Shown: piece by piece, positions 1 to 12,766 of the stretch
Layout: each line of letters opens with the position of its first letter
How positions within the stretch are numbered: the stretch's first letter is position 1
Assembly: GCA_027924645.1 (NCBI GenBank)
Contig: BSBN01000860.1
Location: 8,122,001 to 8,186,000, forward strand
Source: Cunninghamia lanceolata
Taxonomy: Eukaryota; Streptophyta; Pinopsida; Cupressales; Cupressaceae
Reading direction: 5' to 3'
DNA length: 64,000 nt
Program-made: the position numbers and the translations under genes
Notes under the pieces: generated by a model
Seen by the model: only the letters and a program-made list of their open reading frames with translations
What the model was told of the DNA's origin: nothing
The model's database searches: none

Positions 1-1506
1 TAGGGATGGTAATGTTTTTATTTGTGGGTTGTGGGAATGAAGGTGTAGTAGTCTGTGGGTTTTGAATGTGTTTGACTTTAGTTACACCATCATTCATGCC
101 ATTTTTATTCTTCCCCAAAAAACAAGGTTTGTCATTAGTTTGGTTATTGTTGTCTTTTTTGTCTTTGTAAATTTTGACTAAAACTTTAACAATGAGGGCT
201 TTCTCAATAGTGAGACATTTGTCTATGATTTCATCAAACATATTCACACATTGAATTTGCAAGTGAAAACCCATCTCTTGATTTAAGTTCAGAACAAATA
301 TGTTTATAAGTTGTTTCTCAAGGATGGGATAAGAGAATTTACTAGCAAAATTCCTCTAGCATTGAAGGAAGGTAGCAAAAGATTCTCCATTCCTTTGCTT
401 GGTATTGCATAGATCTATCATAGATACCTCATGTTTGATGTTATAGTGCAATGAATTTCTCAGCGAGTTCTTGAAATGTCTTAATTGAATGAGGTAAAAT
501 GGGATTACCATTCGATAACTTGGCCTCCTAGACTACAAGGAAAGAGTCACATGAGATAGGTAACATTAGAAGTGACTTCCATACATGTTATGTAAAATTA
601 TTTTAGATGGTCCCTAGGATCACCTTTCCCTTTATATTTGTCAAACTTAGGTATATCAAAGTTATGTGGAAAGGGGGTCATGACCAAGGATCTATCAAAA
701 GGATAGGAACACATCTCTTCAAAAGAGTATTTCTTCTTTGGATGTACCATCTCCGTATCTTGTACCTTCTTCCTCAATTCTTTGACTTCTTGGGAAAGAT
801 TAGTGAGAGGAGGTGGATTTGGATTGGTATTTGGAAGTTGTTGATTGATCAATTGTTGGATGAAGGAATTTTGTTGTCATGATGTGGTGGGGTTGGTGGT
901 TTGGAAAGGATGGGAATCAAAAGGTGGATTAGAGACTTAAGGGTTGATATATGAGGATGAGGTGGAGATTTGAGAAATCTGGGGATGGATGAAGGATATT
1001 GATGGTGAGTATTGGAAAGTTTGAGGATTTAGTGGTGGAATGGTGGTTGCAACTTGGGGGATTGGAACTGATAGTTGTGGTTAACTTTGAGGTTGTGAGA
1101 GATAAGTTGGAATTGAAGGTTGTGATACATTAGTATAAATGGGTTTACTAATGCTTGCGTTGATGCAAAGATGAGATGGAGGATTAATTATGAGAAGTTG
1201 TGATGTCGATGGAGGATTTTGAGGATGATATACAAATGGATCTTGTGGCTTAAGATTGGAAATATCATAGTCCAAGGGTAGTTTAGCTTCATGTTGAGCC
1301 AACTTGAGAAAGTATTTGTCAGGATTAGCTATAAGTATTCGATGCATAAGTTCCATGCATTCATCATATTGTGAAAATTTGCATAGGCATGGGCAAATGG
1401 CTTGATGATCTTGAGAACCTTGGCCTAAGATAGGTGCATTTGGTGATGATGGTTGAGAGTTTTCATTATAGTCACTTGGGATAAAGATATGAGGCAACAT
1501 CCCCAC
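1..1506 (-). pseudogene. Decayed Ty3/gypsy-type gag (window-truncated)
   Basis: On the minus strand, 852-598 reads into the gag core: a stretch IPKFDKYKGKGDPRDHL, then, past a stop at 598-600, residues resembling the usual FY..CMEV.SN..YLM.LFP.SL.G...EW block. Further gag-like reading (DLCNTKQRNGESFATFLQ, then QCVNMFDEIIDK) continues to about 200 in shifted frames. Upstream, 1506-1081 is open for 141 codons rich in Pro, Ser and Gln and probably represents the gag N-terminus. Many stops (for example 541-543 and the 470-480 area) and at least one frameshift mean it is dead. The element continues beyond base 1, so protease and pol would lie outside the window. No LTR was identified. The family assignment rests on the gag motif only. 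Confidence 0.7.
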
Positions 1507-3600
1507 TTATTTTCCAACTTCCATGTGAGGGATAGGTTTCTTGGTAAGGTCTATTTGAATGTTGGACTCTATAATCTTTTTTTGCTTGTTACCTTGTGAG
1601 TGGCATGCAATGAAAGGATTGGGGTAAAAGAAAATGAGATGAAAAGATGTGTTAATGTTTGGAAGAGAGAAAGAGAATGTGATTATGACTTGGGGTACTC
1701 TAAATTTGGACTTCGGTATCTTGGGGATAATGTTTGGGATGAGGAATCATTTAATGGCCTCGGGTATAAATCTAGATCTTTTGATTGATGATAAATGATG
1801 ATACCTTTCACTATTTAGGAGAGATAAATACCTAAGCAATAAAATGGTAAGGATGCTTCATTTCCTACTTGAGGTAGACAAGATCTCAAGCAAAATAGGG
1901 AGTAAGATAAGGATTTTACTAACTCAAGAGAAATCAAGACTCCTAAGCTATTTAGTTCAAAAGATTAACTCAACACTACTTGAGGTTGACAAAATCCCAA
2001 GTGAGATGCCAAGCAAAGGATGAAAAGATAAATAGATCTAGATTTAACAAGTTAGATTTTGGATTCAAGGATGATTTGGGATGTAGATTGAGAAGACCAA
2101 AATGATTTATGAGATTGAAGTCCCAAAGTGTTTGAGGAGTAAAGCGAAGTCTATGAGTAAAATTGAAGGGATGGTAAAATGGATTGATGGGTGAAATGAA
2201 TCTTGGAAAATGGTATGATATGGCAATGGTTTGTGTATGGAAAGGATGAATGGCTTTAGAATGAGGAAGAGGTTGATATATCCCAAGTGTATTCTGTAAA
2301 CTCATAAATAATTTGACTAAATGTGACAAGTTTTCCAAAGGTTGATTTGGTGGAAATAGGACAAAAGTATTGGATCAAGAGATTACTGCAATCAAGAAGC
2401 ACGATGGCTGACATAACTTTCAAGGTATAAAATGATGCAAAACATTATACACCTTTGCAGCTACAAGTGGCTATTACAGGGTATCTCACATGAAAAGCAC
2501 GCTAATCACTTGAGAACATTCCTAGATACTATTCAAGTAGGAGTGATTTCATAATGTGGGCCCACATAATAGAATATATATCCATGTTCTTACCTAACTA
2601 AAAACACTTCACCCTGAGTGGATAGCTAGGGATAAGGGCATTGCAACCAATACCTCTTTCCTTGGAGGCTTTTATGCCTTACCCAAAGAAGACTTCTATC
2701 TCAACTTCAAGGAGGTGTGATGGTGAGTAACATCAAGGGGTGATTTGTGTCCCTTGTACCACACTAGAAAACTATTGAAAGGTCTTATCTAGGTTATTAC
2801 AAGCTTTCTATGGGAGTCCTCAATATACGTAATGTATTGTGCAAGGCACATGTCCATGAACACTAGTCCATTGAAAGCATGTGACATAAGTGATTAAGCA
2901 AATGTCACTTCACTTTGTGTCTAGAATCACCTAAGGCCCCAAGGTTGTGCCAATAACTACGTAACTCGATTGAGGTATAGTTTTTGTTCTCCCCCCTTTG
3001 ATATACACCACCAAAACATGTGGTTGAGGCCATCCCTAGGGGTGACAAAATCCCCTAGAAGGCATCCTAATGGCAAAGATAGATACTAATTGCTTTTGAT
3101 CCCCAGGTTTGCACTAGGCGCAAGGGGAGAGCATACACAAGTTAGAACCACCTTAAGATTTTATCTAAACATGAAACAGGAAGTGTAAGATTTCAGATTT
3201 TCGAGGTCACATGAAGTGTACGGAGAGAGCATACATCTTGACAAATCCCACAATCACAGAAAAATATACATTAACCAACTAAACTAATTTAGAAACCTAA
3301 TTTAGTGATTAAAAATGCTTTTGACAAATGATCCTAGAAGACAATGGATTAGTAGTTTTTTTGTTTTCCTTTTTTTTTTTTTTCTTGAACTTTGACAAGT
3401 GATGGACAACTACACACAAAATGTTAGTACTTTGCAAAAAAAATTGGTCTTCGTCAAACTATTTCACCTGCAAGCAAAGAGTTAGTCGAAATAAAATGGA
3501 CAAAACCACTAACTAAAGTAACATATAAAAAAATGTGAAAACTATATTAAAAATATGTCAAGATTAAATTAAGACTAGAAAAACTAAAATTTTAAAAAAA
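1507..3600. other. Non-coding, possible leader of the gag remnant
   Basis: No credible coding region. The stretch lies upstream of the minus-strand gag remnant and may be its untranslated leader and LTR, but I found no LTR pair, no TGGTATCAGAGC-type primer site and no target duplication. A poly-T run sits at about 3368-3382. The 120-codon minus-strand opening at 1976-2338 has biased composition and no recognised domain, so I do not call it a gene. Confidence 0.4.
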
Positions 3601-6600
3601 TGTTAAAAGGTAACTAAAAGGCATGCTAAACCTAAAGGTCCCAAGCATTTAGCTACTGTAGCTGTCGCTGTGAAAAGCAGCGGGGCTTCCACCATAGATA
3701 GAGAGCACCTCATATCTCCCAATGCATTTGACCCCTCTATGTAACACAACAGTGGATGGATTAGAAGCCCCATTCGAAAGGCTTTTGGCAAAGATTTTTT
3801 CAAACTGCGTGATCTTTGATTTCATGCAGTGGTGGGCGGGGAGAGCTTCTACCAAATTTGGTGTAGCTTCTAACACTTTCTCTACATTTGGTGATGCTTT
3901 TATCAGCTAGGCTATGGACCCCGTTTGGCTACAGTATAGGAATGGACTTACAGCAGAGGATCTGATGGAATAACCAAGAGACTACCCCTCGTGGGTGGTC
4001 ACATTGAGGCTCTTTGAGGCAAAGCAGTCTTTATTTGTCCATAGAGCCAACGAATCAGATGCTATTAGTTACCCTGAACATAGCTTGCATGGTATTGATG
4101 ACTATTGTCCAACAGGAAAAAGAGATGAAAGAGAATTTGGAAAGTATACATTGACAACCCAAACTTTTATTATCCCTTCACACCATTAAAACACTCCCAC
4201 AAACCATGGATCTCTAGTAAAACAACAACAAAAGAGAAGAAAAACATAAGTCAAAACATATATAGGAATAGAAGGAATCTGCTCTAATTGTTATTTTGTA
4301 TGTTTTATTTTGTTCGATTTGGGTCTGTTCATTAAGTAGAAAAATGAACTGTTTTACATGCTATGGATCTATTAAAGAAGATAAGATTGTGAGTCGACCT
4401 AAAACCAATGGTGTTAAGAAGAGAAATGATCATCATCATCAATCACCTCATGTCTTTATTAATCAATGATGCCAACTTTACCCCCACTAAAAGATAATGA
4501 AGCAATGCAGGGATGTGAAATAGATCGTATTCCAAATGAAATAATTAGACAAATGAGGGGTGAGAAAAACATTACCTGTGTTAATAAGACATAAGTACAC
4601 TTAAAAATGAGCAATTATGAAGGCCTTTGTTGGTAGCCATTGATCTTCAAAATCTCATAACACCAAATTAGCAACAAATAATGAATGAAACTTCATTAGA
4701 TTTAGGGATGTAAATTCGAGGATTAAATTGGGCATAAATTTGCATACAAAGACAAATCAAAGAAAATAAATGAAACAACAGTTATACCTTCCTTTGCAAG
4801 CAAATTTTACCTCACCCATCAAGCGTATTGAAGTGCACCCAAACTCCAATGGCTATGCTCCTTCGATATGTGGACTACTTAGCTCAATAGCATAACTTTG
4901 ATAACTGAAAATGAATGAACTAAATGTAGCAGCGTAAGTTTGAGAAAATGAGAAATGACCCTTTTGGTCTGGAAGAAGTTTTATTTATAGATTTCCAAAA
5001 ATGAAGATCAATGGTGGATAATGATTGGAGAGATCAATGGTTGAAATTGAATGAGAGAATTAAACAAATGAGAGAGTGACAAGTGTCCTTGTCCTCTCAT
5101 GAATCAGGGGAGTTAACAAGCTTGATTGCTGAGTTAATTGAATTGATTGATTTGTTATCTTAATTGATTGAACATTTAACTGATTTGATTGAATTCTTAA
5201 CAGATCTGATTGAGAATTATTGATGGAGTGATGAGAGAGAATTATGGTGAGACAAGCATGAATTATGGTGAGAGAAAATTATGGAGGAAAATTAAATTAT
5301 TTAATTATTTAATTTTTTGTGCACATGGATAATGTTGAAAAATAAATAAAATATTAATTTTATTTATTTGTGGTGGAGAAAATAGTTAATTAATATTAGA
5401 AGAATAAAAGGATTGATTAAATAATTGTAAAGTTATTTAATTAATGCTAGGACATGGAAAACTTAACTTAATTAAATAATTAATAATTATTTAATCAAAT
5501 ATTTAATAATTATTTAATTAATGTGAAGATATGGCAAATGAATAACTAAGTCGGGAAGTGAGGTTAATTTTAAGTGTACAATTTCTAATCCTAACTAAGT
5601 AGATTGAATCTCAACCCACTAACATGAACCATTAAATCATTTTTCCTATCCTTGTGAGGTAAGAATATCAATATCCTTTAAGGAAAAATAGACGCGTTCA
5701 CAAGCTAATTGTTCCTACTCATATAAATTGAAAGGAATTACAACACCTCAACAATTTTATGTAATAAATAATGATGAAATCGATCCAATGTAATTAAACA
5801 GTCACTATGTAATCAACTTAATCACACACAACCCTTGATGTTATAAACCATACCTCTAAGAGAGATTATCCAACATTGCAGTTTTGACTCAAATGAAGTA
5901 ATGCTCAACCAAAGGTTCTCTATTATTTTTCTTCAAACCAAGGTTATCAAATCTCTCGATGATAGTAACCAATTAAGCAAACACAAATTTTAATACAAGA
6001 GTTTCCTTCATTTATACAAACTAGATAAGAATAAACAAGTTTCTGATTTAGAGATTAACTCTATCGATTCTCCTAGCTTTTGGTTTTATATCTAAGAACC
6101 TCCTATAATTATTTCTCCACAAGTTTTTTTTTTTTTTTTTTAAACAGAAAAAGGTGACGGGGCACCCATAGATTAAAAGAGAAGAGTTATACATAGCTAC
6201 TGCATTCGTAATGTAGCAAGAAAGTCAGAAATTACATATCAGGGCCCTGACCAGACCAGATAAAACATGAAATAAGAAAACATCATAAAACATTAGAAAG
6301 ATCTACCAACACACACGCCAAGCCCCGACCACCAACCACCTCCAAAAGAAAAATGAAGGCTAATGAAATCTAGTTGAACCAATTGTTTAAGTGTTTACTT
6401 ATGGAAAATATAAATCCTCTAAATAAAACCCGTATAACATCTCAATAATCATATATGTTTAAAAGCCTGCTTAAGCATTACTTTAAAAAATGGAAATAGA
6501 CCAATTATAGATTTGGACATAGATAATAAAGTGATTAAATAATAAGCATTTTCTTATCATATCAAGGATATAACTTGCCAACTTAATGATATTTAATCGG

Positions 6601-7428
6601 TGAGAGGTAAAATAATAAAACTATATTTATATATAATGCAAAGGTTTGATTCTGCAATTCACGTCTATAGAGATAATAACATATTAAGCACTATCCGTGA
6701 AGTAATATCAATTTAAAGAAATTCAATTAAGCTACAAGATTTGTCCTTGGTGATTCTTATTATCTTAGAAATATCTAATCTAATCTAAGGATGTCTGCAA
6801 TAGCTCTAAAATTTATCCGTACAATCTAAATAACACAATTCTTCTTCACTGCTTCAAACCATAGTACCGCTAATTTTGAATGTGATGTATGGTTAAGCTT
6901 CCACATGCACAAATCATTTCTATATCTTAGACTTTCCTTTTCTATTCTTTTGTTTTATCTATCACGGTGAGATACATTAATTGAATACAAATTCTATAAA
7001 GGTAAGACAATAGTTTTCATTTATTACTCTATAGAAAATGATTATGATGCTTATCAATTACCTTGTTGCCTTTTAAGCATTGGGTTTTCAACTAAAATTG
7101 CTAACCTAACATGGATTTTATAAGGCGATGGATCTATCCTATATTGTGAGGCGTGTTCTGCAGAAGGGCAAAGACCATGCAAGATTCAAATGTAGTTTTA
7201 GCACATAATGAAGGCCATAACAATAACTTGGCTCAACAGAAATGTTCTAAGCTAGAGATCTTGCAGAGTCGAAGATAACGATCTCTCTGTTCGTTGTAAT
7301 TCTTGCACTTTCGTATGCCAATATATATATTTTTTAACTTGAAGTGTTGTGTTATAGATTTGATAATTATAAGTTTGTAGTTTTAGCATATATTTATATA
7401 GCCGTATATATGACTTCTTAAAATATTG
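3601..7428. other. AT-rich intergenic DNA with one possible gene fragment
   Basis: Mostly AT-rich spacer. 3640-4190 is less AT-rich and contains short openings on both strands (minus 3876-3649, plus 3995-4189) of no recognised family; it could be a fragment of a gene or retroelement. 5130-5220 is a loose run of TTGATTGA-type units and 5290-5520 is rich in TTTAATTA. A poly-T run occurs at about 6125-6142. Nothing else could be supported. Confidence 0.4.
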
Positions 7429-7685
7429 GCATATTTATATTTAAAAATATATATCTAAAGTACACCTAGAGATATCCTTCTCCAAGTGCCTAATGTTAGG
7501 ATTAGTGATTAAAAAAATAGGCGCCTCAAAAAGGATATCTCTCGGAGTACTTTAGATATATTTTTTTGCCAAGAGATATCCTTCTCGAGGTGCCTTATTT
7601 TTTATCACTAATCCTAACATTAGGTGCCTTGAGAAGGACATCTCTTTGTGTACTTTAGATACATTTTTTTTAAATATAAATATGC
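7429..7685. repeat. Foldback / MITE-like inverted repeat
   Basis: About 105-bp arms (7429-7540 and 7572-7685) are imperfect inverted copies of each other and begin GCATATTTATATTTAAAAA on both strands. Both contain the block CTAATGTTAGGATTAGTGAT and the block AGATATCCTTCTC. The centre is a second small hairpin made of GGATATCTCT and AGAGATATCC. There is no open reading frame. I could not find a convincing target-site duplication, so a MITE is only one reading; a simple local inverted duplication is another. Confidence 0.65.
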
Positions 7686-7719
7686 TAGTTTTATTTATAA
7701 TTATATTATATATTATATT

Positions 7720-8088
7720 TAGGATTATAGTTGGGGTTAGAATTAGGGTTAGGGTTAGTGTTTAGGTTAGAATTAGAGTTACAATTAGGGTTAGGGTTCA
7801 GAATAGAATTAGGATTAGAATTAACATTAGTGTTAGGATTAAGGTTAGGGTTAGGGTTACAATTAGAAATATAATTAGGGTTCAAATTAGGGTTGGGATT
7901 AGGTTAGCATTAGGTTTAGTATTATTATTAGAGCTACGGTCAAAATTATGGTTAAAATTATGTTAAATAGGGTTAGATTTAGGAAAATGATTAGATTGAG
8001 GGTTTTGAGGATTATAAAATAATGATAAGTGTAATCTTATGGTTGTTGTAAGAGTTAGGGTTAGATTTATAATTAGGGTACCTAAATG
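7720..8088. repeat. Degenerate TTAGGG-type array, G-rich strand on plus
   Basis: Runs of GGGTTAG, GAATTAG and GGATTAG-like units fill this block, with the G-rich strand on the plus strand. Spacing is mainly 6 bp rather than the 7 bp of canonical plant TTTAGGG. Units are heavily mutated. The orientation flips at the right edge. Confidence 0.8.
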
Positions 8089-11000
8089 TTGAACCCTAAC
8101 CCTAATTCTAACAATAACCCTAATCCTAATACTAACCCTAATCCTAATACTAACCCTAATCCTAATTCTAATAACCAAACCCTAGTTATTAGAATTATAA
8201 TCATAAGCCTATACACAACCCTAGTTCTAACCCTATCTATAATTCTAACCATAAATGTATCCCTAATTCTAAACCTAACACTAACCCTAACACTAATCCT
8301 AATTCTAACACTAACCCTTATTCTAACCTTAAACATAGCTCTAATTTAACCCTAACCCTAATGCTAACCCTAAGCTTGACTAAAATTCAAACCCTAACCC
8401 TAACCTTAAAACCCTAACCCTAATTCCAAAAATACCCAAACCCTAATTCTAACTATGATTCCAATTCTAACTCAAAATATAATTCTAATCCTAATGTGAA
8501 GCTTCACCCTAATTCTAACCCTAATCAAAAGCCTATACACAACCCTAGTTCTAACCCTATCTATAATTCTAACCATAACTATATCCATAATTCTAAACCT
8601 AATACTAAACCTAACACTAATCTTAATTCTAACACTAACCCTTATTATAACCCTAAATATAGCTCTAATTTTAACCCTAACTCTAACCCTAACTGTAACT
8701 CTAATTCTTACCCTAATTCTAATAGTAACCCACCCTAATTCTAATAGCAACCCACCTTAATTCTAACCCTAAATCTAATATGAACCCTAATTCTAACTCT
8801 AACGCTAACCTTAATTACAACCCTAGTTTGAACCCTAACCCTAACTGTAACTCTAATTCTTACCCTAATTCTAATAGTAACCCACCTTAATTCTAACCCT
8901 AATTCTAACTCTAACCCTAAACCTAATTCAAATTATCTAACCCTGATTCTACCCTAACTATAACCCTAATTTTAAATCTAACAATAACCCTAATTCTAAC
9001 CCTTACCTTAATCCTAATTCCAACTATGATTTTAACCCTAACCATAACTTGAATTCTAATCCTAACCATATCCCCTAACTGTAACTCTAATGCTTACCCT
9101 AACTCTAATTCTTACTCTAATTCTAATAGTAACCCACTTAATTCTAACCATAATTCTAATAGGAACCCAAATCCTAACTCTAACCCTAACCCTAACCCTA
9201 ATTCTAATCATAACCCTAATCCTACCCTAACTATAACCCTAATTTTAAATCTAACAATAATCATAATTCTAACCCTTACCCTAATCCTAATTCTAACTAT
9301 GATTTAACCCTAACCCTAACTTGAATTCTGACCCTAACTCTAACCCTAAGCCTTACTATAATTCAAAACCTAACCCTAACCTTAATACTAACCTTAACCC
9401 TAATTGAACTCTAACCCTAACTGTAATTTGAATCCTAACCCTAACTATAAATCTAATTCTTACCCTAATTCTAATATTAACCCACCTTAATTCTAACCCT
9501 AATTCTAATAGGGACCCTAATTCTAATAGGGACCCTAATCCTAAGTCTAACCCTAACCCTAACCCTAATTCTAATCATAACCCTAATTCTACCATAACTA
9601 TAACCCTAATTTTAAATCTAACAATAACCCTAGTTCTAACCCTTACCTTAAGATTCCTAATTATAACTATGATTTCAATCTTAACCTAAATTCTAACCCT
9701 AACTCTAGCCCTAACCCTAACCCTAGCCCTGACTATAACTCTAATGCTTACCCTAACTCTAATTCTTACCCTAATTGTAATAGTAACCCACCTTAATTCT
9801 AACCCTAATTCTAATAGGAACCATAATCCTAACTCTAACCCTAACTCTGAGTCTAATCATAACCCTAATTCTACCCTAACTACAACCCTAAGTTTAAGTT
9901 TAACAATAACCCTAATTCTAACCCTTACCTTAATCCTAATTCTAACTATGATTTTAACCCTAACCCTAACCAAAATTCTAACCCTAAACCTAATAGTAAC
10001 TCTAATGCTTAGCCTAACTCTAATTCTCACCCTAATTCTAATCGTAGACCTAACTCTAATTCTATTGCTATTTCTAATTCTATCCCTAATCGTAATCATA
10101 GTTGGTTATATATATTTTCTGTAATTGTAACACTAATTCTAATCATAACCCTAACTCTAATTCTATCCCTAACACTAATTATAACCCCAACCCTTTGGTT
10201 ATATATTTCCCTATATATAGCTTAAATTCGTATTGTAACCCTAACCCTAATATAGCCTGAGTTGGCCTATTGGTGAAAAACTTGCCCTCTTGAAAGAGAG
10301 GTCACAAGTTCAAATCCTACAGGGGTAGGGTATGTATGCCTCATATTTGAAACATAGTTAGGTGCCTCTTGCATTCTGGAGTATGACATAGTCCCATATG
10401 TTATAAGCCACCTGTAGAGCCAAAAACAAGTCGCTCAACATCGTGGACTATAAAAAGATCCATCCATTTCCATCCCTAACCCTAATTGTATCGCTTACCT
10501 TAATTCTATCATTAATCTTGACCTTAATTATAACCCTAATTGCAACCCTAATTGAAATCCTAACCCTAACTCTAATTATAACTCTAACCCTAATTCTAAC
10601 CATAATCGTAATCCTAATTGTATCCCTAACCCTAATTTTAACCTTTACCCTAATTATATTTATAATCCTAATTCTAACCCTAATCATAATTCTATCCCTA
10701 ACCCCAACTGTAATTCCAACTCTAACCCTAACAATTTTTTTGTTATAATTATTTTCCCTAATTCTAACCCTAACTCTAATTCTATCCCTAACCCTAATTC
10801 TATCAGTAACACTTATTCTCTATAACCCTAACCCTAAATTTTGTAACTCTAACCCTGATCTTAACCCTAATATTTTTTATTATATATATTTGCTCTAATT
10901 ATCTCTTTACCTCCTCTCCTATCTATATGTCTATCTTTTACTCTCTCTATATATTTCATGCTTTCTCCCTCCATCCCTCTCTCTCTTTGTCTTTTTATAT

Positions 11001-11343
11001 TTGTCTTTGTCTCTCTTCACAAGATTCTATTCCTAATCATAATTCTAACCCTAATTCTATCCCTAACCCTAATCCTAATTGTAATTGTAACCCTAATAAT
11101 TTTTTTAGTTATATATTTTCCCTAATTATATCTCTCCCTCTCTCTGCCTCTTTCTCTCCTATCTATATCTCTATCTTTGTCACTCTCTATATCTCTCACA
11201 CCTTCTCCTACCCTCTCTTTATGTCTCTTTGTCTTTGTGTCTCTCTTCATAATTTATCCCTAACCCCAACCATAATTCCAACTCAAACCCTAACAATTTT
11301 TTTGGTTATAAATATTTTTCCTAATTGTAGCTCTAACTCTAAA
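8089..11343. repeat. Degenerate CCCTAA-type array, C-rich strand on plus
   Basis: About 3.2 kb of 6-bp units (CCCTAA, TTCTAA, TCCTAA, ACTCTAA and similar) with the C-rich strand on plus. Longer blocks recur: AAGCCTATACACAACCCTAG occurs near 8204 and 8530, and a block containing TAATAGTAACCCACC recurs several times between 8720 and 9800. From about 10870 the array alternates with pyrimidine-rich blocks (CTCTCTCC and similar) introduced by TATATATTTTCCCTAATTAT. All open frames here are repeat translations such as Arg-Ile/Arg-Val or Pro-Asn runs and are not genes. Confidence 0.85.
10250..10470 (+). mobile_element. tRNA-derived SINE-like insert
   Basis: A non-telomeric segment interrupts the array. 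It has an RNA polymerase III A-box-like TGGCCTATTGG at 10263-10273 and a B-box-like AGTTCAAATCC at 10307-10317, spaced as in a tRNA. The flanks do not pair as an acceptor stem, so it is not a working tRNA gene. About 150 bp of unrelated sequence follows, as in plant tRNA-SINEs. The ends are approximate and no clear target duplication could be set within the repeated flank. Confidence 0.6.
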
Positions 11344-11398
11344 TGATGCAGAGGCATCCACACTATAACCTTAACATACAGCATGGATGTCTGCAGCC

Positions 11399-11440
<42 letters not shown>

Positions 11441-12191
11441 GTTTTCCTTAACACTGTCAGCATCATCATATTTCTCTCGCCGACCGATATCCTCCTGATG
11501 ACAAGCCTTCGCACTTTCGCCTGCCAACAGCATCACCTTATTCGATTATCGACAGCATCATCATGTTCGGCAAGCGCGAACATCCTCCTGACGTCCACTG
11601 TTCATCTCACCGACAACTTCGACCTTCACTATCTTCAGCATCATGATGTTCAACATCATGTTACTCAGCAGGATATAGAACATCCGGTTCCTCCCATTTA
11701 TCCTGATGACGACAAACCTTAACTCCACGCACCGTCCCCTCGATGCTTACGTCACCCCGATATCCTGATGACGTATATCCTGATGATGATGACGTCACCT
11801 GCAGCTCCTCAATATCCTGCTGCTCTGAAATATCCTGATGACGTATATCCTAATGATGATGACGTCATATCCTGCTGTTGGCCAAACTTAAACTTTTTCG
11901 GCCCGCGATCAACCCGATCTTCTACCTGATGCTGATACGCTCCTCCTCGGCAACTCCTGATGATGATCACCCCGACACACATTCACTTCATGCACTCAAC
12001 TGCATCATGCTCATCTTCACTTATCCGGATGACGATGCCTGAAGCGACTGCAGGATATTCACCAAAATATCTTGATGATGCCGTTTTGACAAATTTCCAG
12101 CCTTAGCGAATTTTCACCGTTCTGATCCGCCGAACCTCCTGGGATGACTCGATCCACTTCCAGGGTGATCTTCCAAACTCTATCAGCTCGA

Positions 12192-12213
12192 CCTAGCACA
12201 TGCCCATGCTAGG
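12192..12213 (-). other. Conserved LTR stem-loop B (3' LTR copy)
   Basis: A 7-bp perfect stem CCTAGCA / TGCTAGG with an 8-base loop, 78 bases beyond stem-loop A in the sense direction. The other copy is 15890-15911. The same stem and spacing occur in the chromovirus LTR at 37042-37063. Confidence 0.72.
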
Positions 12214-12291
12214 GTCTTCAACACTTTTCAACCGCGATCCTGCACACCTGCATGCAAACAAACAAACTAACTCCTAACCTACTGTACGTAA

Positions 12292-12328
12292 CCATTCCAC
12301 CGATTCGACGAATCAACCGGTGGAATGG
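12292..12328 (-). other. Conserved LTR stem-loop A (3' LTR copy)
   Basis: An 11-bp perfect stem CCATTCCACCG / CGGTGGAATGG (12292-12302 with 12318-12328) surrounds a second small palindrome GATTCG-A-CGAATC. The 5' LTR copy is 15990-16026, with one stem change. The same stem occurs in the chromovirus LTR at 36923-36962. Confidence 0.75.
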
Positions 12329-12766
12329 ATCAGTAAATCCATGAAACCACCAAACCAGCAAATCGATCAAGCAATGGAATTCAACAGAGGATGAACACAA
12401 ACAGGATCACTTTATTTGATTTCAAAAGATGCAAATACAATGATCAGTCTCTCTCTCTCTCAGTCTCACTCTCTACAACCTAGCTTGAATGATCTAAAAC
12501 CAATCGATCCTCATGCATATATAGGATCTCTGGCGAGTACTACCACTCGACTCCAAGCGGCTGGGAACTCTCTCCAGGCGGCTGGGAGATCCAACCAGAC
12601 CTACAGCATACAGCTGTCCTAACAAACTTTCTAAAAATAGTAAAAGCATGGTCAGCATGATCTTAGTATGGTCAGCATGACCTTATTACATGCATTGGTC
12701 TTATTAGACCTTCTTGAAAACATAAACAAGACTCAAACTAACTAACTGCCTTATGAAGGCCAGCTG

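Noticed and set aside
3603..4189. Short openings on both strands in a less AT-rich block
   Set aside because: No family recognised and the frames overlap each other; mentioned only as a possible fragment.
10263..10317. Functional tRNA gene
   Set aside because: A- and B-box-like motifs are present, but acceptor-stem pairing and a proper anticodon arm are not; SINE-like is the better call.
7963..10748. Many open frames translating to Arg-Ile/Arg-Val, Pro-Asn or Leu-Thr repeats
   Set aside because: They are translations of the degenerate 6-bp array on either strand; there is no start context, domain or codon bias beyond the repeat.
11387..11722. Open frame beginning with a poly-His run (and its copy at 15091-15420)
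   Set aside because: It lies on the antisense strand of the LTR, and the His run is the CAT microsatellite.
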